Assembly (NCBI GenBank): GCA_031082285.1
Contig: JAVHLK010000003.1
Span: forward strand, 51,587 to 115,586
Direction of reading: 5' to 3'
Source: Desulfomonilaceae bacterium
GTDB lineage: Bacteria; Desulfobacterota; Desulfomonilia; Desulfomonilales; Desulfomonilaceae
Length of the DNA stretch: 64,000 nucleotides
Shown here in pieces: positions 25,010 to 35,255 of the stretch (positions are counted from its first letter, which is position 1; the number at the start of each line of letters is the position of its first letter). The notes under the pieces were generated by a model. That model was not told the DNA's origin, ran no database searches, and saw nothing but the letters and a program-made list of their open reading frames with translations. Both the position numbers and the translations under genes were made by a program.

Positions 25010-28000
25010 TTACCTGTCCCCGACAGTGTCGGTCTGCCTCGGGTCGTCATACGGATATCGAGTCTCCCCGGGGGGCTGCGTGGCCAACTGTCGCTGCTGG
25101 AAGATGATGTCGTCGATGATCTCCGTAATGTCCATGACAAGGGCAATGGTCCCGTCGCCGAGTATCGTGGAGCCGGCGAGTCCCCTGATCTCGCACACAT
25201 GTTCCGCGAGCGGCTTGATTACGACGTCCTGTTCACCGATGAGTTCCTCGACGAGAAAGCCGACGGACTTGAGACCCGCCGTGGCAAGCACGAGAAATCT
25301 CGGCTGATCATCCTTGTCGCCGTTGTCTAGGTTGAAGATCTCGTTCACCCTTAGGATCGGTATGGTCTCATCCCTGAACTTGATGACCTCAAAACCTTCG
25401 ATGGTCGTGATTTCATCCATGGATATCTGAATTATCTCTCGCACCGAAGTCAGCGGTACGGCAAAGACATGGTGCCCGTTCTTGATAAGGAGCGTCTGGA
25501 TGATGGCCAAGGTCAGCGGTATCTTGATCGAGACGCGGGTGCCTCTCCCCTCCCAGGACTCTATCTCGATGTGACCGTTGATCTTTTCAACGTCTTTCTT
25601 CACCACGTCCATGCCGACCCCCCGACCGGACGTCCGAGTTACCTTTTCGCTTGTCGAAAAGCCGGGCAGGAAGAGAAAATTCTGGATCTCCGCCGGTGAG
25701 ACGTTTTTCACTTCTTGAGGATCGACCAGGCGGTTTTCCACAGCCTTGCGGAGGACCGCTTCGGCGTTTATCCCGCCGCCGTCGTCTTCAACATCGATGA
25801 CGACCTGATTTCCTTCCGAATACGCTCTCAAGCCGATAAAACCCTCTTCAGGCTTACCCGTTTCCCTTCGCCGGTCTGCGTCCTCGATACCGTGATCGAC
25901 GGCATTCCGGATCAGGTGAACCAAGGGGTTGTATATTTGCTCGATAACTCTCTTGTCCACTTCGGTGTCTCCGCCGTAGACTTCCAGGTTTACCACCTTG
26001 CCCACGCGCCTGGAGAGATCCCTTATGAGACGAGGCATGCGATTGAAGAGCTGACCGACGGGAAGCATCCGGAGCTTCATGACGCCTTCCTGAATGTCGG
26101 TGGCCACTCTTCCGAGAGAAAGGCTCGCTTCTCCCATTTTCAGGGTGATGTCCTTGATTGCGACGATCTCATTCTTGCCCACGTGATCCGCAGACATGAG
26201 TAAGCGCTGTAAGTCCTTGAGTTCTGACGATAACTGTTCCACGTACGACCGGTTCACCACCAGTTCTCCGACCTGATTCAACAAAATGTCGACCTTGGAC
26301 GCATCCACGCGCATCGTCTTGACCAGAGCCGTGTCATGGGGCAAATCGACTTCTGACGGCGAACGTGGTTCCATGTCGGCTTCCAAAAACGACGCTTGGC
26401 CGGACCTCACGTCGTCAACGAGACTCGCGGGCGCGGTCGAAGGCTGGACGGTCTCTCCGAGCTCATGGGTCGGAGCCTCCTGGAAGTGCACATCATCCTG
26501 AGCGGGCGCGATGGTCGGTTCCTCCCGATGCTCCGCAGGCCTTTGCATATCTCCCGTGGTCACTCGGGCAGCAGCGGAGATCTCGGTTGGAATGCCCCCG
26601 GGGGGAGCCGGCGGCGCCTTGGGAACGACGTCTTCCGGATTGAGCGCACAGTCGAGGCCGGTAAGAAAGTCCTGGAAACGTAGAAGATTTTGGCCCATGA
26701 AGTCCAAATCATTGACCGATAGCGAATCGACCCGTTCCGTCACCCACAAGGTCTTCTCGTACCATTCGTCGAGAAAGGACGCCAGACTCTGGTAGTCCAT
26801 GTATGTCGAGGACGACCGTATCGACTTAATGAGTTCCGCACACCCGTCCAGATCGCTCTTATCGAACTTCCCTTGCTTGATCTTCTCTACGTACGGTCGC
26901 GTCTTATCCAAAATCTCCCACCCGTAAGACAGGAAGATCTCCATGATTTCACGATCCGCGTCCGCGCTGATCGAACCAAGTTCTTCGAGCAGGTCTGCCG
27001 CGGCGCCTCCCGGAGGCTCCTTGGCCACGGCGGGTTCCGCCTCGGGTTCCCCGAATATGCCTTCGAACTCTCGCAGGAGTTCGTCATCGACATCGGCCAG
27101 GAGCGATCGGTCGGCTTGCCTGCCGACCATCGGAGCGTGCTTGGGCTTTCCCGCGGCAACTCCGGCCTCGGTCAAAACCGCTTGGGCAACCGTTGGGGTC
27201 ACTCCGGGTATTCGCGCAAGCGTGCCGGCATCGACCTTCCCAATCTGGTCCATTGAAGTGAAGCCCGCATCCACAAGGGCTTCTATCACAGGCGGCTCGA
27301 TACCCGGTATCTTCTCCAACTCGTGAACCAGCGGAGGAGGTGAAGGAGCCGCTTGATTGGCTGCTTCAGGAGCTATATCCGGTTCATCGGCTTCCGCCTC
27401 TCTCTGAGGTTCCAAGGGAAACAGGTCGTCGGGGTAATACGGTTGAAGATCGTGCAGCAGCGATCGCAACGTCTCCACGTCTTCAATTCCAACAGCGCCT
27501 GTAGCGGCCCCGAGTGCGGCCATGTGAGTTTCCATGGTTGACAGGATGTCGAATATTTCAGGCCTGACGGTACGGACCAAGGATCTCTTGAGCAATTGAA
27601 TCTTGTCAATTATGGATGAAAACGCCTCTTCCGGGTTGAGACCGTCCTGCAGATCGTCCAGGTACAGGGAAAGACTGAGAATGTGAGGAACCGTGTCTTC
27701 CAACGACATTGCTTCCTCGACGGCCTCATCTTCGGCGAAGGTCCGCGCCGAGTCTTGCTCGTACGTGTACTCGGCATCCAACCCCTTTGCATAGGCCTCT
27801 TTTTCGATCTGCTCCGGAACAAGTTCATATTCGTCTTCAGGCGAAACATTGCGAGTCCCGGGCACGCCGTCTTCCGTCACTTGTTGACGATCCTCGGTAA
27901 ACGACGTCTCCACTTCCCCCGCAATGTCTCCGAGTGCGTCCTCTCCGGTCCCGGCATCGGAAGGCAAGGATCCCAGTTCGACGGCCGGACCTCCGGCCGC

Positions 28001-28489
28001 GACTTCGGGTCGTTCGGTCACGCCGTCTTCGGGAGTCGTCCGTTCTTCCTGATCCGCGGTAATGATCGGCAGAGATTCCTGCTCCCGTGAATCGGAGGCC
28101 GGCCCCGAGGATGCTCCGAGAAATCGATTCAATTCCGACATGAGGCCCGAAATCTCCGATTTCTCTTCATGGTGCTCGGCCACCTCGGAAATCAGGGTAG
28201 AAATGACGTCTTTGGTTCGGAACAGGAAGTCCACCACATTGGGCGTGAGCTCCGCAACCCCTTCTCGAAGTCGATCAAGCAGGTTTTCTACGCCGTGGGT
28301 AAGGGTACTGGATCGTTCAAGACCTATGTATTCAGCCGAGCCCTTGATGCAGTGAACCGCACGGAAGATGTTGTTCAGTAGCTCCGGGGACCCGCCCTCC
28401 TTTTCCAGACGCATGAGACTGTTGTCCATCTCGTCGAGAAGTTCCCGTGCTTCGCTGCTGTAATCCTGTAGAATCTCGGTGTCAATCAT
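25010..28489 (-). CDS. CheA-type histidine kinase with helix-hairpin-helix insert
   Basis: About 1,159 residues, far longer than E. coli CheA (654). N-terminal Hpt domain with phospho-acceptor His46 (AVHCIKGSAEYIG); a long acidic linker; a helix-hairpin-helix pair (about 388-450: IPGIEPPVIEALVDAGF and IPGVTPTVAQAVL); a second Hpt-like helical bundle (about 505-615) in which the His position is lost (ELIKSIRSSSTYM); a dimerisation domain (about 720-785), HATPase (N box HLIRNAVDHGIED, G boxes DDGGGI and GRGVGMDVV) and CheW-like domain (about 985-1120). It would autophosphorylate and feed the adjacent CheY and CheB proteins. ATG 28489 follows AGGGAAAAGAG; the frame from 28516 is less likely. Confidence 0.9.
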   Translation of the reverse strand: MIDTEILQDYSSEARELLDEMDNSLMRLEKEGGSPELLNNIFRAVHCIKGSAEYIGLERSSTLTHGVENLLDRLREGVAELTPNVVDFLFRTKDVISTLISEVAEHHEEKSEISGLMSELNRFLGASSGPASDSREQESLPIITADQEERTTPEDGVTERPEVAAGGPAVELGSLPSDAGTGEDALGDIAGEVETSFTEDRQQVTEDGVPGTRNVSPEDEYELVPEQIEKEAYAKGLDAEYTYEQDSARTFAEDEAVEEAMSLEDTVPHILSLSLYLDDLQDGLNPEEAFSSIIDKIQLLKRSLVRTVRPEIFDILSTMETHMAALGAATGAVGIEDVETLRSLLHDLQPYYPDDLFPLEPQREAEADEPDIAPEAANQAAPSPPPLVHELEKIPGIEPPVIEALVDAGFTSMDQIGKVDAGTLARIPGVTPTVAQAVLTEAGVAAGKPKHAPMVGRQADRSLLADVDDELLREFEGIFGEPEAEPAVAKEPPGGAAADLLEELGSISADADREIMEIFLSYGWEILDKTRPYVEKIKQGKFDKSDLDGCAELIKSIRSSSTYMDYQSLASFLDEWYEKTLWVTERVDSLSVNDLDFMGQNLLRFQDFLTGLDCALNPEDVVPKAPPAPPGGIPTEISAAARVTTGDMQRPAEHREEPTIAPAQDDVHFQEAPTHELGETVQPSTAPASLVDDVRSGQASFLEADMEPRSPSEVDLPHDTALVKTMRVDASKVDILLNQVGELVVNRSYVEQLSSELKDLQRLLMSADHVGKNEIVAIKDITLKMGEASLSLGRVATDIQEGVMKLRMLPVGQLFNRMPRLIRDLSRRVGKVVNLEVYGGDTEVDKRVIEQIYNPLVHLIRNAVDHGIEDADRRRETGKPEEGFIGLRAYSEGNQVVIDVEDDGGGINAEAVLRKAVENRLVDPQEVKNVSPAEIQNFLFLPGFSTSEKVTRTSGRGVGMDVVKKDVEKINGHIEIESWEGRGTRVSIKIPLTLAIIQTLLIKNGHHVFAVPLTSVREIIQISMDEITTIEGFEVIKFRDETIPILRVNEIFNLDNGDKDDQPRFLVLATAGLKSVGFLVEELIGEQDVVIKPLAEHVCEIRGLAGSTILGDGTIALVMDITEIIDDIIFQQRQLATQPPGETRYPYDDPRQTDTVGDR

Positions 28490-28584
28490 CTCTTTTCCCT
28501 TTCGGTTGGCCGTCAACCGCAGGACCGGGCTGCCGAGCCGGCGTGAAAGGCCCTTGAGCGGGACGAACCAATGCCGGCAAGATC

Positions 28585-29310
28585 CTAACTCTCTCTGCCT
28601 ATATTGTCCGAGACGACCTTTTGGCCGTCGAAATGCGTCTGGTAGAAGTCAAAATCCTGGACAAGAGATCGCAGAAGGAGGAGATCCTTTCTCAAATCTT
28701 CCAGGTGCTTCCGTACCTCGTCGCGAGAGACCTCGCCGTCCTTTTCCAAAGCCTTTTCAATGCTCTCCACCGCAATAGAAGACTTGCCCACCGTCGTGCC
28801 CAGTAACAGGAGAACTTCCTGAAAATTGGCGGCCAGGTCGTTGAGCGCCGCTCCCAGCTCACCAACGTCGCCGTGAGGGTTTCTCAGAGCGGATACGCTG
28901 AGATTACCTCGGGACATGTCCTGTGTTATCTTGGTCACTCGATTCAACGGCAACACGACTCTCTTGACGAAAAAGTAGAGAATGAACCCAAAGCAGACGA
29001 CGATTGTGCCCAACAGTACGGCAATTCGTGTTCTGACGGCCTGAAGGGTTGCGACACTGTCCGGAGCGGCCCCGATGGTCTGCTTTGCCGCCTCTTTGGG
29101 ACCGGTCTCCATGTGTCTGTGTATCTCCGCATTCGTGTCCAGAAGGATCTTGACGTTCACGCCCACTGCGATCAGGCCCAGGAGGCAAAAGAAGATCAGA
29201 AGCCTCCTGAGCAATCCCTGAGAATTACGAGTCGAGAGACGTTTCCCTGAGAACGACGCTGCATCGCTTCCGGAAGAGAACGGGCTGACTTTGCGTTTTT
29301 CGGGGGCCAT
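28585..29310 (-). CDS. Two-helix membrane protein with HAMP domain, chemosensory operon
   Basis: 241 residues. Two membrane segments (LLIFFCLLGLIAVGVNVKIL and RIAVLLGTIVVCFGFILYFF) flank a periplasmic stretch of about 45 residues, followed by a HAMP domain (VLPLNRVTKITQDMSRGNLS) and a helical C-terminus of about 90 residues, but no MCP signalling hairpin or kinase. It lies between cheY and cheA, five bases after cheY. It may be a receptor-like subunit that couples to CheA or a phosphatase-like helper; function unknown. Confidence 0.7.
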   Translation of the reverse strand: MAPEKRKVSPFSSGSDAASFSGKRLSTRNSQGLLRRLLIFFCLLGLIAVGVNVKILLDTNAEIHRHMETGPKEAAKQTIGAAPDSVATLQAVRTRIAVLLGTIVVCFGFILYFFVKRVVLPLNRVTKITQDMSRGNLSVSALRNPHGDVGELGAALNDLAANFQEVLLLLGTTVGKSSIAVESIEKALEKDGEVSRDEVRKHLEDLRKDLLLLRSLVQDFDFYQTHFDGQKVVSDNIGRES

Positions 29311-29315
29311 GGATG

Positions 29316-29681
29316 CTACGACTTCCGATCCATCTCCTGGATGAACTTGGAAATGGACTGGTGATCGGTCTTGTTGATGAAGCCTTTCGCGCCCAACTTC
29401 TCGGCTTCGATTCTGTACTTCTCTTCCTGCAGAATGGTCAGGAACAGGATGCTGGCTTCCGGGTCCTCACCGAGAATTTCTTTAGCGGCCGTAATGCCGT
29501 CCTTGTCGCGCATGGTGATATCCATCGTGACCAGATCCGGCCTCAGGGTTCGGTACATTTCAACGGCCTCGGCACCGCTCCGAGCTTCTCCCACGATGGA
29601 ATGACCCTGCTCCCGCAGCTCTTCGATTATCCTCTTTCGCATGAACCCCGAGTCGTCCACCACGAGGACCCGCATGCCCAT
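29316..29681 (-). CDS. CheY-like single-domain response regulator
   Basis: 121 residues, one receiver domain. Acidic pair VVDDSGFMRK, phosphorylation Asp in LVTMDITMRDKDG (about residue 54), conserved Thr in FLTIL and Lys in GFINKT. Expected to be phosphorylated by the CheA of this operon. Good ribosome site GAGGTGA. No flagellar genes are nearby, so the output could be motility, pili or gene regulation. Confidence 0.92.
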   Translation of the reverse strand: MGMRVLVVDDSGFMRKRIIEELREQGHSIVGEARSGAEAVEMYRTLRPDLVTMDITMRDKDGITAAKEILGEDPEASILFLTILQEEKYRIEAEKLGAKGFINKTDHQSISKFIQEMDRKS

Positions 29682-29730
29682 TATTCACCTCACATACCGG
29701 AATTGGGAATTCCCCGTTGTCAAAGACCGG

Positions 29731-32157
29731 TCAAATATCTCGGGAAATCCTGAACTGTTCAACCAGCTGACCAAGCTCGTCAGCCACTCTGGCGAGCTCG
29801 GCCGTCGTATCGGACGCGCCCGCGGCGCCCTGCGCATTGAGGGAGGCGACATCGGCCATTTCAGACATGATCTGCCTGAGAACCGCGGCTCTTTCTCCTT
29901 GGAGACCGGTGAGTTTCGTCACGTTGAGTGCACGCGCGGTAACGTCTTCCATTTCCCGGGTGACCGTTTGCGAAGTTTCCACTCCGCTTCCGGCCTTCTC
30001 GAGGATGGATCCACTGATCTCCCTCATCTCGCCCATGAGCCGTGCGGCTCTTTCACGGCGCTTGGCCTGTTCATCCGTGAGACCAAGAATGTCCTGCGCC
30101 AAGACGGTCAGCTTCTCCATGGCCTGCTGAACGTTTGCCGCGTCTTGCGTCTGGCGCACCGTGCCTTGCGAGATTCCGGCGATCAGCTCGTTGGTCCGTG
30201 CGACGGCTTCCTGGATCTGGGCAAGAGCGTCACGACTGGTCGCCGACAGGCGCTCTCCCTCTTCAACTCTCTTGTTACTTTCCTTAATGAGATCTCCAAT
30301 CTCATTTGTCGATTCCGCCGTTCGTTCAGCGAGCTTCCGGACTTCGTCCGCGACGACCGCGAATCCCTTTCCGTGCTCGCCGGCCCGTGCCGCCTCAATG
30401 GCTGCGTTGAGAGCCAGGAGGTTTGTCTGTTCCGCAATTGAGGAAATCACGACCATGATGTCGTTGATCTGCTCGGAACTTTCGGCAATGCCTCTCATAC
30501 CCTGGACGACCTTTTCGACGGCCATCCCTCCCTCGCGGGCGAACCGATCCGTAATTTCCGATTGGCGGGCCGCCTCAGCCGCACTCTCGGCAACCTGTTC
30601 GATGATTCGGGCCATCGAGGTGACCGCTTCACTGGTTTCCTGAGCAGCTTCAAACTGTTGCGTCGCCTTGCCGTGAACCTCTCGGGCCGTTTCACCCATG
30701 GCTTCGACGATCGACTCACCCTCTCGGCTCGACGCGTCCTGATCGCCGGCACTCTTGGCCATCCCTTCGATCTCCACGGCCATATTCGTGAGGGACTCAG
30801 AGGTAACCGCGGCGGATCGTTCAGTCTCACGAACGTTGGCGGAAACCTCTTGAGCGGTCTCACCCATTGCGGTAACTCGATCCAGAACGTTTCGGGCACG
30901 TTCGGCCTGAGCCGTCGCGTTGACCACGATATTCTGTGTCACCTCGTTAACCGCTACGGAAGATTGCCGCACTCTTGAAACCCCTTCGAGCACCGCGGAA
31001 AACGCTCCCTGAAGTCTCTCCAGGAGGCCGTTGAAGGTCTCCGCGGCTCGCCCTATCTCGTCTCGAGAGGTCGCCGGCGAACGAAGCGTCAAGTCGAGAT
31101 TTTCGCCGACCTGAGACATGACCCCGGCAAGTGCCGTGATCGGCCGTGAGATGGTTCCTGCGATAATGACTGCGAAGAGGGCAACCACCACAAGAACGAT
31201 CACACCGAGGACCACGTTTCTTAAGACGACGGTATCGAGGTATCCCATGAGTTCACTCGTATCCGCGCCGGCGCCGACCTTCCATCCCAGGCCCGGGAAG
31301 TTGCCGAGCTTTCCCGGATACGCGATACCGACTATCTTGAAATCTTTCTTCTTCGTTTTTGCATTGAAGAACTCATACGATACGGCTGTCTTTTTCGTTT
31401 TGAACGCCTCGTCCAAAATGGGGAGATTGATCGGCTTGTCGAGAACATTCACGCCGTAAAGGTCTCGCGAGGGGTGGATAATCGCATTGTTCTTGTTGTC
31501 CACCACCCACACGTAACCGGTCTTTCCAACCTCGACGTCTTTCATGAGATCTTCGATGGGTTGCCACTTGAGGTAACTGATCATGACTCCCATCACGTTC
31601 CCCGCAACCGTCACCGGAGCCCCAAGAGTCAGTGTCCAGCCGAGTTTTACGTCTTTCCGGCCCTTTTGGAGTTCCTCAATGGTTTTTTCCAACTGCGCGT
31701 CCACGAGCGTGAGCTTGCCCTGTTGCGCACCCAGGAACGCCTTATTCTTGGCAAAGTCGGTTCCCACCAGGGCAGGCCAACTTGCGGCCACACAGTTACC
31801 GTTCCGGTCGAGCAGTGCCACCGCTTCGTAAGCGCCGTACAGCCTCACCATTTCACGGAGGGTTTCCGACGCATCCTCACGGACTTCAGCGACCTCGATC
31901 GCCTCCTTGATCAGCCGGATGTCGGACCACACGAGAATGTCGCTGCACCGCTCATTCATGTACGAGCTCAGCGACTGTCCCGCGGACTTGGCGATTGCGT
32001 ACATCTCACGTTCGGCCGAATTGAACGCCTCCGTGTTGAGCGTATACCAACCAATGAGGCCGGAGATCACGAAGGGTATAAACGCGATCAAAAGGAAGTA
32101 AACCAGAAGCCTATTTCTGATCCTTCCGCGAAACGATATCGATCTCAAGAATTTCAT
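29731..32157 (-). CDS. Methyl-accepting chemotaxis protein with periplasmic Cache domain
   Basis: 808 residues. Membrane helix 1 ([20 protein letters not shown]), a double-Cache sensor domain (about 40-300; [19 protein letters not shown]), membrane helix 2 ([20 protein letters not shown]), HAMP, then a long signalling coiled coil whose hairpin tip contains [20 protein letters not shown]. Methylation helices are present, although no CheR lies in this cluster. The receptor for the CheA/CheW complex encoded around it. Confidence 0.95.
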   Translation of the reverse strand: MKFLRSISFRGRIRNRLLVYFLLIAFIPFVISGLIGWYTLNTEAFNSAEREMYAIAKSAGQSLSSYMNERCSDILVWSDIRLIKEAIEVAEVREDASETLREMVRLYGAYEAVALLDRNGNCVAASWPALVGTDFAKNKAFLGAQQGKLTLVDAQLEKTIEELQKGRKDVKLGWTLTLGAPVTVAGNVMGVMISYLKWQPIEDLMKDVEVGKTGYVWVVDNKNNAIIHPSRDLYGVNVLDKPINLPILDEAFKTKKTAVSYEFFNAKTKKKDFKIVGIAYPGKLGNFPGLGWKVGAGADTSELMGYLDTVVLRNVVLGVIVLVVVALFAVIIAGTISRPITALAGVMSQVGENLDLTLRSPATSRDEIGRAAETFNGLLERLQGAFSAVLEGVSRVRQSSVAVNEVTQNIVVNATAQAERARNVLDRVTAMGETAQEVSANVRETERSAAVTSESLTNMAVEIEGMAKSAGDQDASSREGESIVEAMGETAREVHGKATQQFEAAQETSEAVTSMARIIEQVAESAAEAARQSEITDRFAREGGMAVEKVVQGMRGIAESSEQINDIMVVISSIAEQTNLLALNAAIEAARAGEHGKGFAVVADEVRKLAERTAESTNEIGDLIKESNKRVEEGERLSATSRDALAQIQEAVARTNELIAGISQGTVRQTQDAANVQQAMEKLTVLAQDILGLTDEQAKRRERAARLMGEMREISGSILEKAGSGVETSQTVTREMEDVTARALNVTKLTGLQGERAAVLRQIMSEMADVASLNAQGAAGASDTTAELARVADELGQLVEQFRISRDI

Positions 32158-32275
32158 TGGCCTTTCCTCCCGGGAAAATCTCTCATGTCCTTATTGCGTT
32201 TCCATCGTCACTGTTCGACTTCTTTTGTTGTGCGCCGGTTATCGCGCGCTCACGCCCTGCCCATAAGGTCAAGGG

Positions 32276-32821
32276 CTATCGAGCGGCCCCTTCCGCCGTC
32301 GCAGGCGCCATCCGCGACACGGTGCCCAGTGCGGTCTTTTCCTCGACGGACAGAATCCTTCTGAAGTCCAGTATTACAAGAATCCCTTCATCCAGGTGGA
32401 CCACGCCGCTGATGTACTGACTCTGGACTCCGGCCACGATGATGTCCGGAGGAGGTGCTATCTTTGCTGCTCGGACGCTTATGACCTTCGCCACCGAGTC
32501 TACGATGAAACCGGTGACGTTTCCTTCAATCTCCACGACCAGTATTCGAGTGCCCTGGGGGTATTCCCTGAGATCGCGGTATCCCCTCAGGCGAAGCCTT
32601 TTTCGCAAGTCCAGGACGGGTATGATGTTTCCCCGGAGATTGATCACCCCCTCCACAAAGTCCGGGGAATTGGGGATCTCAGTAATAGGGGACATCATGA
32701 TGATTTCCTGGACCACGAGGATTTCCACGCCGAACCGCTCGGAACCAACGGAAAAGCTGATCATTTGCACATATTGTTCGGCCTCCGGGGTCGCCCTTTT
32801 TAACTGATCCCTACCGTTCAT
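32276..32821 (-). CDS. cheW: CheW-type coupling protein
   Basis: 181 residues with one CheW SH3-like domain: YVQMISFSVGSERFGVEILV, ITEIPNSPDFVEGVINLRGN, IIPVLDLRKRL. Links receptors to CheA. AGGAG precedes ATG 32821. A C-terminal extension of about 25 residues after the domain is slightly longer than usual. 118 bp before the receptor gene, 46 bp after the hybrid CheB. Confidence 0.94.
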   Translation of the reverse strand: MNGRDQLKRATPEAEQYVQMISFSVGSERFGVEILVVQEIIMMSPITEIPNSPDFVEGVINLRGNIIPVLDLRKRLRLRGYRDLREYPQGTRILVVEIEGNVTGFIVDSVAKVISVRAAKIAPPPDIIVAGVQSQYISGVVHLDEGILVILDFRRILSVEEKTALGTVSRMAPATAEGAAR

Positions 32822-32867
32822 GGGAGATCTCCTGTGACGGTGAGCACGCCTGCACCGGCGTCACCGT

Positions 32868-34829
32868 TTACCTGATTAAATTTTGATAAGTCTCGGCCAG
32901 ATTGTCCGCGAGACATGTGTAATCCACCAGACCTTCTCTCATGGCCCCTTCCGCCATTCGCGGGTCCACGCTGGACATGGGATCCTGAACCATGGTCACC
33001 CCTTCGACCTGTTTCACGGCTCGCAGGCCCTCGATTCCTCTGTCGGGACCTCCGGACAGCAATACGGCAATGAGGTCTTGTCTCATAACTTTTGACGCGG
33101 AAACGAGGAAGTGATCGAGCATCTTTTCCTCCGGGAAGTCTGAGAGAAGTCTGACGTGCACCGCCCCATCATCCCGTTCCAACTCAGCAGGCACCGTTGC
33201 CGGGTGCACGTAACATGTCCCCTCCGCCAACGGTTCGCCGGGTTCCAGACATCTGACGTGAATGCGGCTTCTCCTGTCCAGGTAGTCCACAAACGCTCCG
33301 ATTGCTCCTTGCTGCATGTCGTGGAGTACGAGCACCGCAGAGGGTAAGTCCTCTCTGAGAAACGGGATGATCCGAATCAGGTCGGCACATCCTCCGGTCG
33401 ACGAGGCAAAGACGGAGAGGAATTTCGCGACCGAGGGCTCTCTCGAATTGTCCTTGTCGATATTGACCACGGCAGGTATCCTCACCCTGCGTATGCGATC
33501 GAACTTGATCCTGCATGCTTCCTTGATTCGTCTCACCAGATCTTCGGCCCGACCGTCGGTACGCCAGTTGTTTTGAGGCTTTCGGAGAAAATCCACCCCT
33601 CCGAGACACAACAGATCAAACGGGTTCGTGCCTACTCCTCCGACGAACCCACTCAGTATCACAACCGGACACGGGCTTCTGATCATTATGTGCATAAGGG
33701 TGGTGCTTCCCTTCATGACGGGCATATCCCAGTCGAGAAGGATCAAGTCGGGCTTCAATTCGTCGATCTTGGAGAGGGCTTCCTGCCCGTTTGTGGCATA
33801 GCCGACCACACTCAGGCCCGAATCGGATTGAACAATCTCTTGTACGATCTTTCTGATGAAGCGGGAATCGTCGACGATCATGATGCGCTTTATTGAAGCA
33901 TCGTCCTCTTTTCGCGAGAACGCGATCGTGCCGTTCGCGGACGTGCGAGCCGTGCCGTTTCCCGGTACGGCACGCTGCATAGAACCGGGGTCGTCGGAGG
34001 AGACCGGAGCAAGCGCGTGGCGGATTTCATCACGTTGACGCATTCCCTCCATCAGGAGGCTCTGCCAATCGATGAACAACGTACGAGGAGGAACCGAAAG
34101 AACCACTTGTGAGAGGAACTCGCCGGTCTCCCATCCCACAATCTCGTAAAACGCTTCAACTCCTCGCAGGTTGTCGCATTCCGCGTGGACGATTCCCCCG
34201 TTGTCCACGTAGATCGATCCAACGTCGTCTCCATGGTGGACGAGAAGGAGGCTGCTGTCCTTCCTGTAGCAGAACATCTGGATCACGTCCTCCAACTTCA
34301 TCCCCACCAGCCTCCCGGTGAATCCTTGAATGGGCTGAAGCATGTTGAACAGTAGGTCGGCGACTTTGTCCTCGTGCGAATCCTTGAGCAAGAACGCGAC
34401 ACACCCTGCCGAAAGGGCTCGGGCACGGTCCTTTTCGAGAGTCTTATCAGCCGACAGAACGACCCGGACAGCAAGGTCGGCCTGTCGGATCTCCTCGAGA
34501 AATCTCAAACCATCCAACCCCTCAGGGCCTTGATGTTCGGACACCGCAAGGTCGACAAGGTTGTTACGCAGTACGTGGAGGGCTTCGGTGATGGAACCGG
34601 CTTCATAGAAGTTGTAGTGTGGGCCGCGGCGTTCGAAGTAGTCCCGCATGAACGGGGTCAGAGTCTTTTCGGTCTCTACTATGAGAATCCTCTTTTCCGA
34701 CAAGATCTGCTTCCTTTGCCCGGTCCCCGACCGTTGCGGTCGTGATGCCGTTGTCGTTCCCCGACTCACACCCGAGTTATTCCGCTTCACCGCAGCAGCA
34801 GCCGAGGAGCCACTCCAAGGCCTTCGCAC
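32868..34829 (-). CDS. Hybrid regulator: receiver - DUF4388 - receiver - CheB methylesterase
   Basis: Up to 653 residues. An atypical receiver (about 48-165; its phospho-acceptor position reads VDLAVSEHQGPE, a Glu instead of Asp), a DUF4388/PatA-like domain (about 175-270; YVDNGGIVHAECDNLRGVEA), a canonical receiver (about 310-425; LILLDWDMPVMKG), and a CheB domain (about 465-650) that keeps all three catalytic blocks: ASSTGG (Ser), VLHDMQQG (His) and SGGPDRGIEG (Asp). It is therefore the probable working methylesterase of the operon, unlike the 22898 gene. Start uncertain: GTG 34829 gives a 42-residue low-complexity head; TTG 34703, after AAGGAAG, is the alternative. Confidence 0.85.
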   Translation of the reverse strand: MRRPWSGSSAAAAVKRNNSGVSRGTTTASRPQRSGTGQRKQILSEKRILIVETEKTLTPFMRDYFERRGPHYNFYEAGSITEALHVLRNNLVDLAVSEHQGPEGLDGLRFLEEIRQADLAVRVVLSADKTLEKDRARALSAGCVAFLLKDSHEDKVADLLFNMLQPIQGFTGRLVGMKLEDVIQMFCYRKDSSLLLVHHGDDVGSIYVDNGGIVHAECDNLRGVEAFYEIVGWETGEFLSQVVLSVPPRTLFIDWQSLLMEGMRQRDEIRHALAPVSSDDPGSMQRAVPGNGTARTSANGTIAFSRKEDDASIKRIMIVDDSRFIRKIVQEIVQSDSGLSVVGYATNGQEALSKIDELKPDLILLDWDMPVMKGSTTLMHIMIRSPCPVVILSGFVGGVGTNPFDLLCLGGVDFLRKPQNNWRTDGRAEDLVRRIKEACRIKFDRIRRVRIPAVVNIDKDNSREPSVAKFLSVFASSTGGCADLIRIIPFLREDLPSAVLVLHDMQQGAIGAFVDYLDRRSRIHVRCLEPGEPLAEGTCYVHPATVPAELERDDGAVHVRLLSDFPEEKMLDHFLVSASKVMRQDLIAVLLSGGPDRGIEGLRAVKQVEGVTMVQDPMSSVDPRMAEGAMREGLVDYTCLADNLAETYQNLIR

Positions 34830-34901
34830 GAGTTACCGTGCGCTCTGCAGTCCCCGGATTCGACTTCCGTTTCAGTTTCACCAACAACTCTGGGCGATTG
34901 G

Positions 34902-35246
34902 CTATTCGATGCTCCGCGTCTCGCTCTCCATCATGTTGAGAAGAATCTGGGTTGCGATTCTGATGTTTCGTTCAGGGCACTCAGACTGCAGGAAATCACT
35001 GTGAATGGTCTTATCCCACGAGAGAATCTCGAACATAGCTTCATCTCCCTCGAGATCCCCTGCCTGAACCCGGTAGATCTCTCCCTCGCGAACAAATATG
35101 GATCCCTTCCGGCTTCCTCTCTTGACGTCGACCCTCCTGGACTCTCCGCTCAAAACGATCAGTCGAATAGTCGTTCGGAGGTCATACCGTGAGAAATCCA
35201 TAACCTCGGACAGATCTTCCGGATAACCTTCGGTCTCGGTCTGCAT
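34902..35246 (-). CDS. DUF4388 (PatA N-terminal-like) protein
   Basis: About 114 residues: KGSIFVREGEIYRVQAGDLE and the following DEAMFEILSWDKTIHSDF are typical of DUF4388, a small domain found in gliding and chemosensory proteins and inside the next gene. ATG 35246 or TTG 35255 are both possible starts. First gene of the minus-strand chemosensory operon, so the operon promoter should lie between 35260 and 35920; I could not pick a convincing one. Confidence 0.75.
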   Translation of the reverse strand: MQTETEGYPEDLSEVMDFSRYDLRTTIRLIVLSGESRRVDVKRGSRKGSIFVREGEIYRVQAGDLEGDEAMFEILSWDKTIHSDFLQSECPERNIRIATQILLNMMESETRSIE

Positions 35247-35255
35247 ATCACTCAA

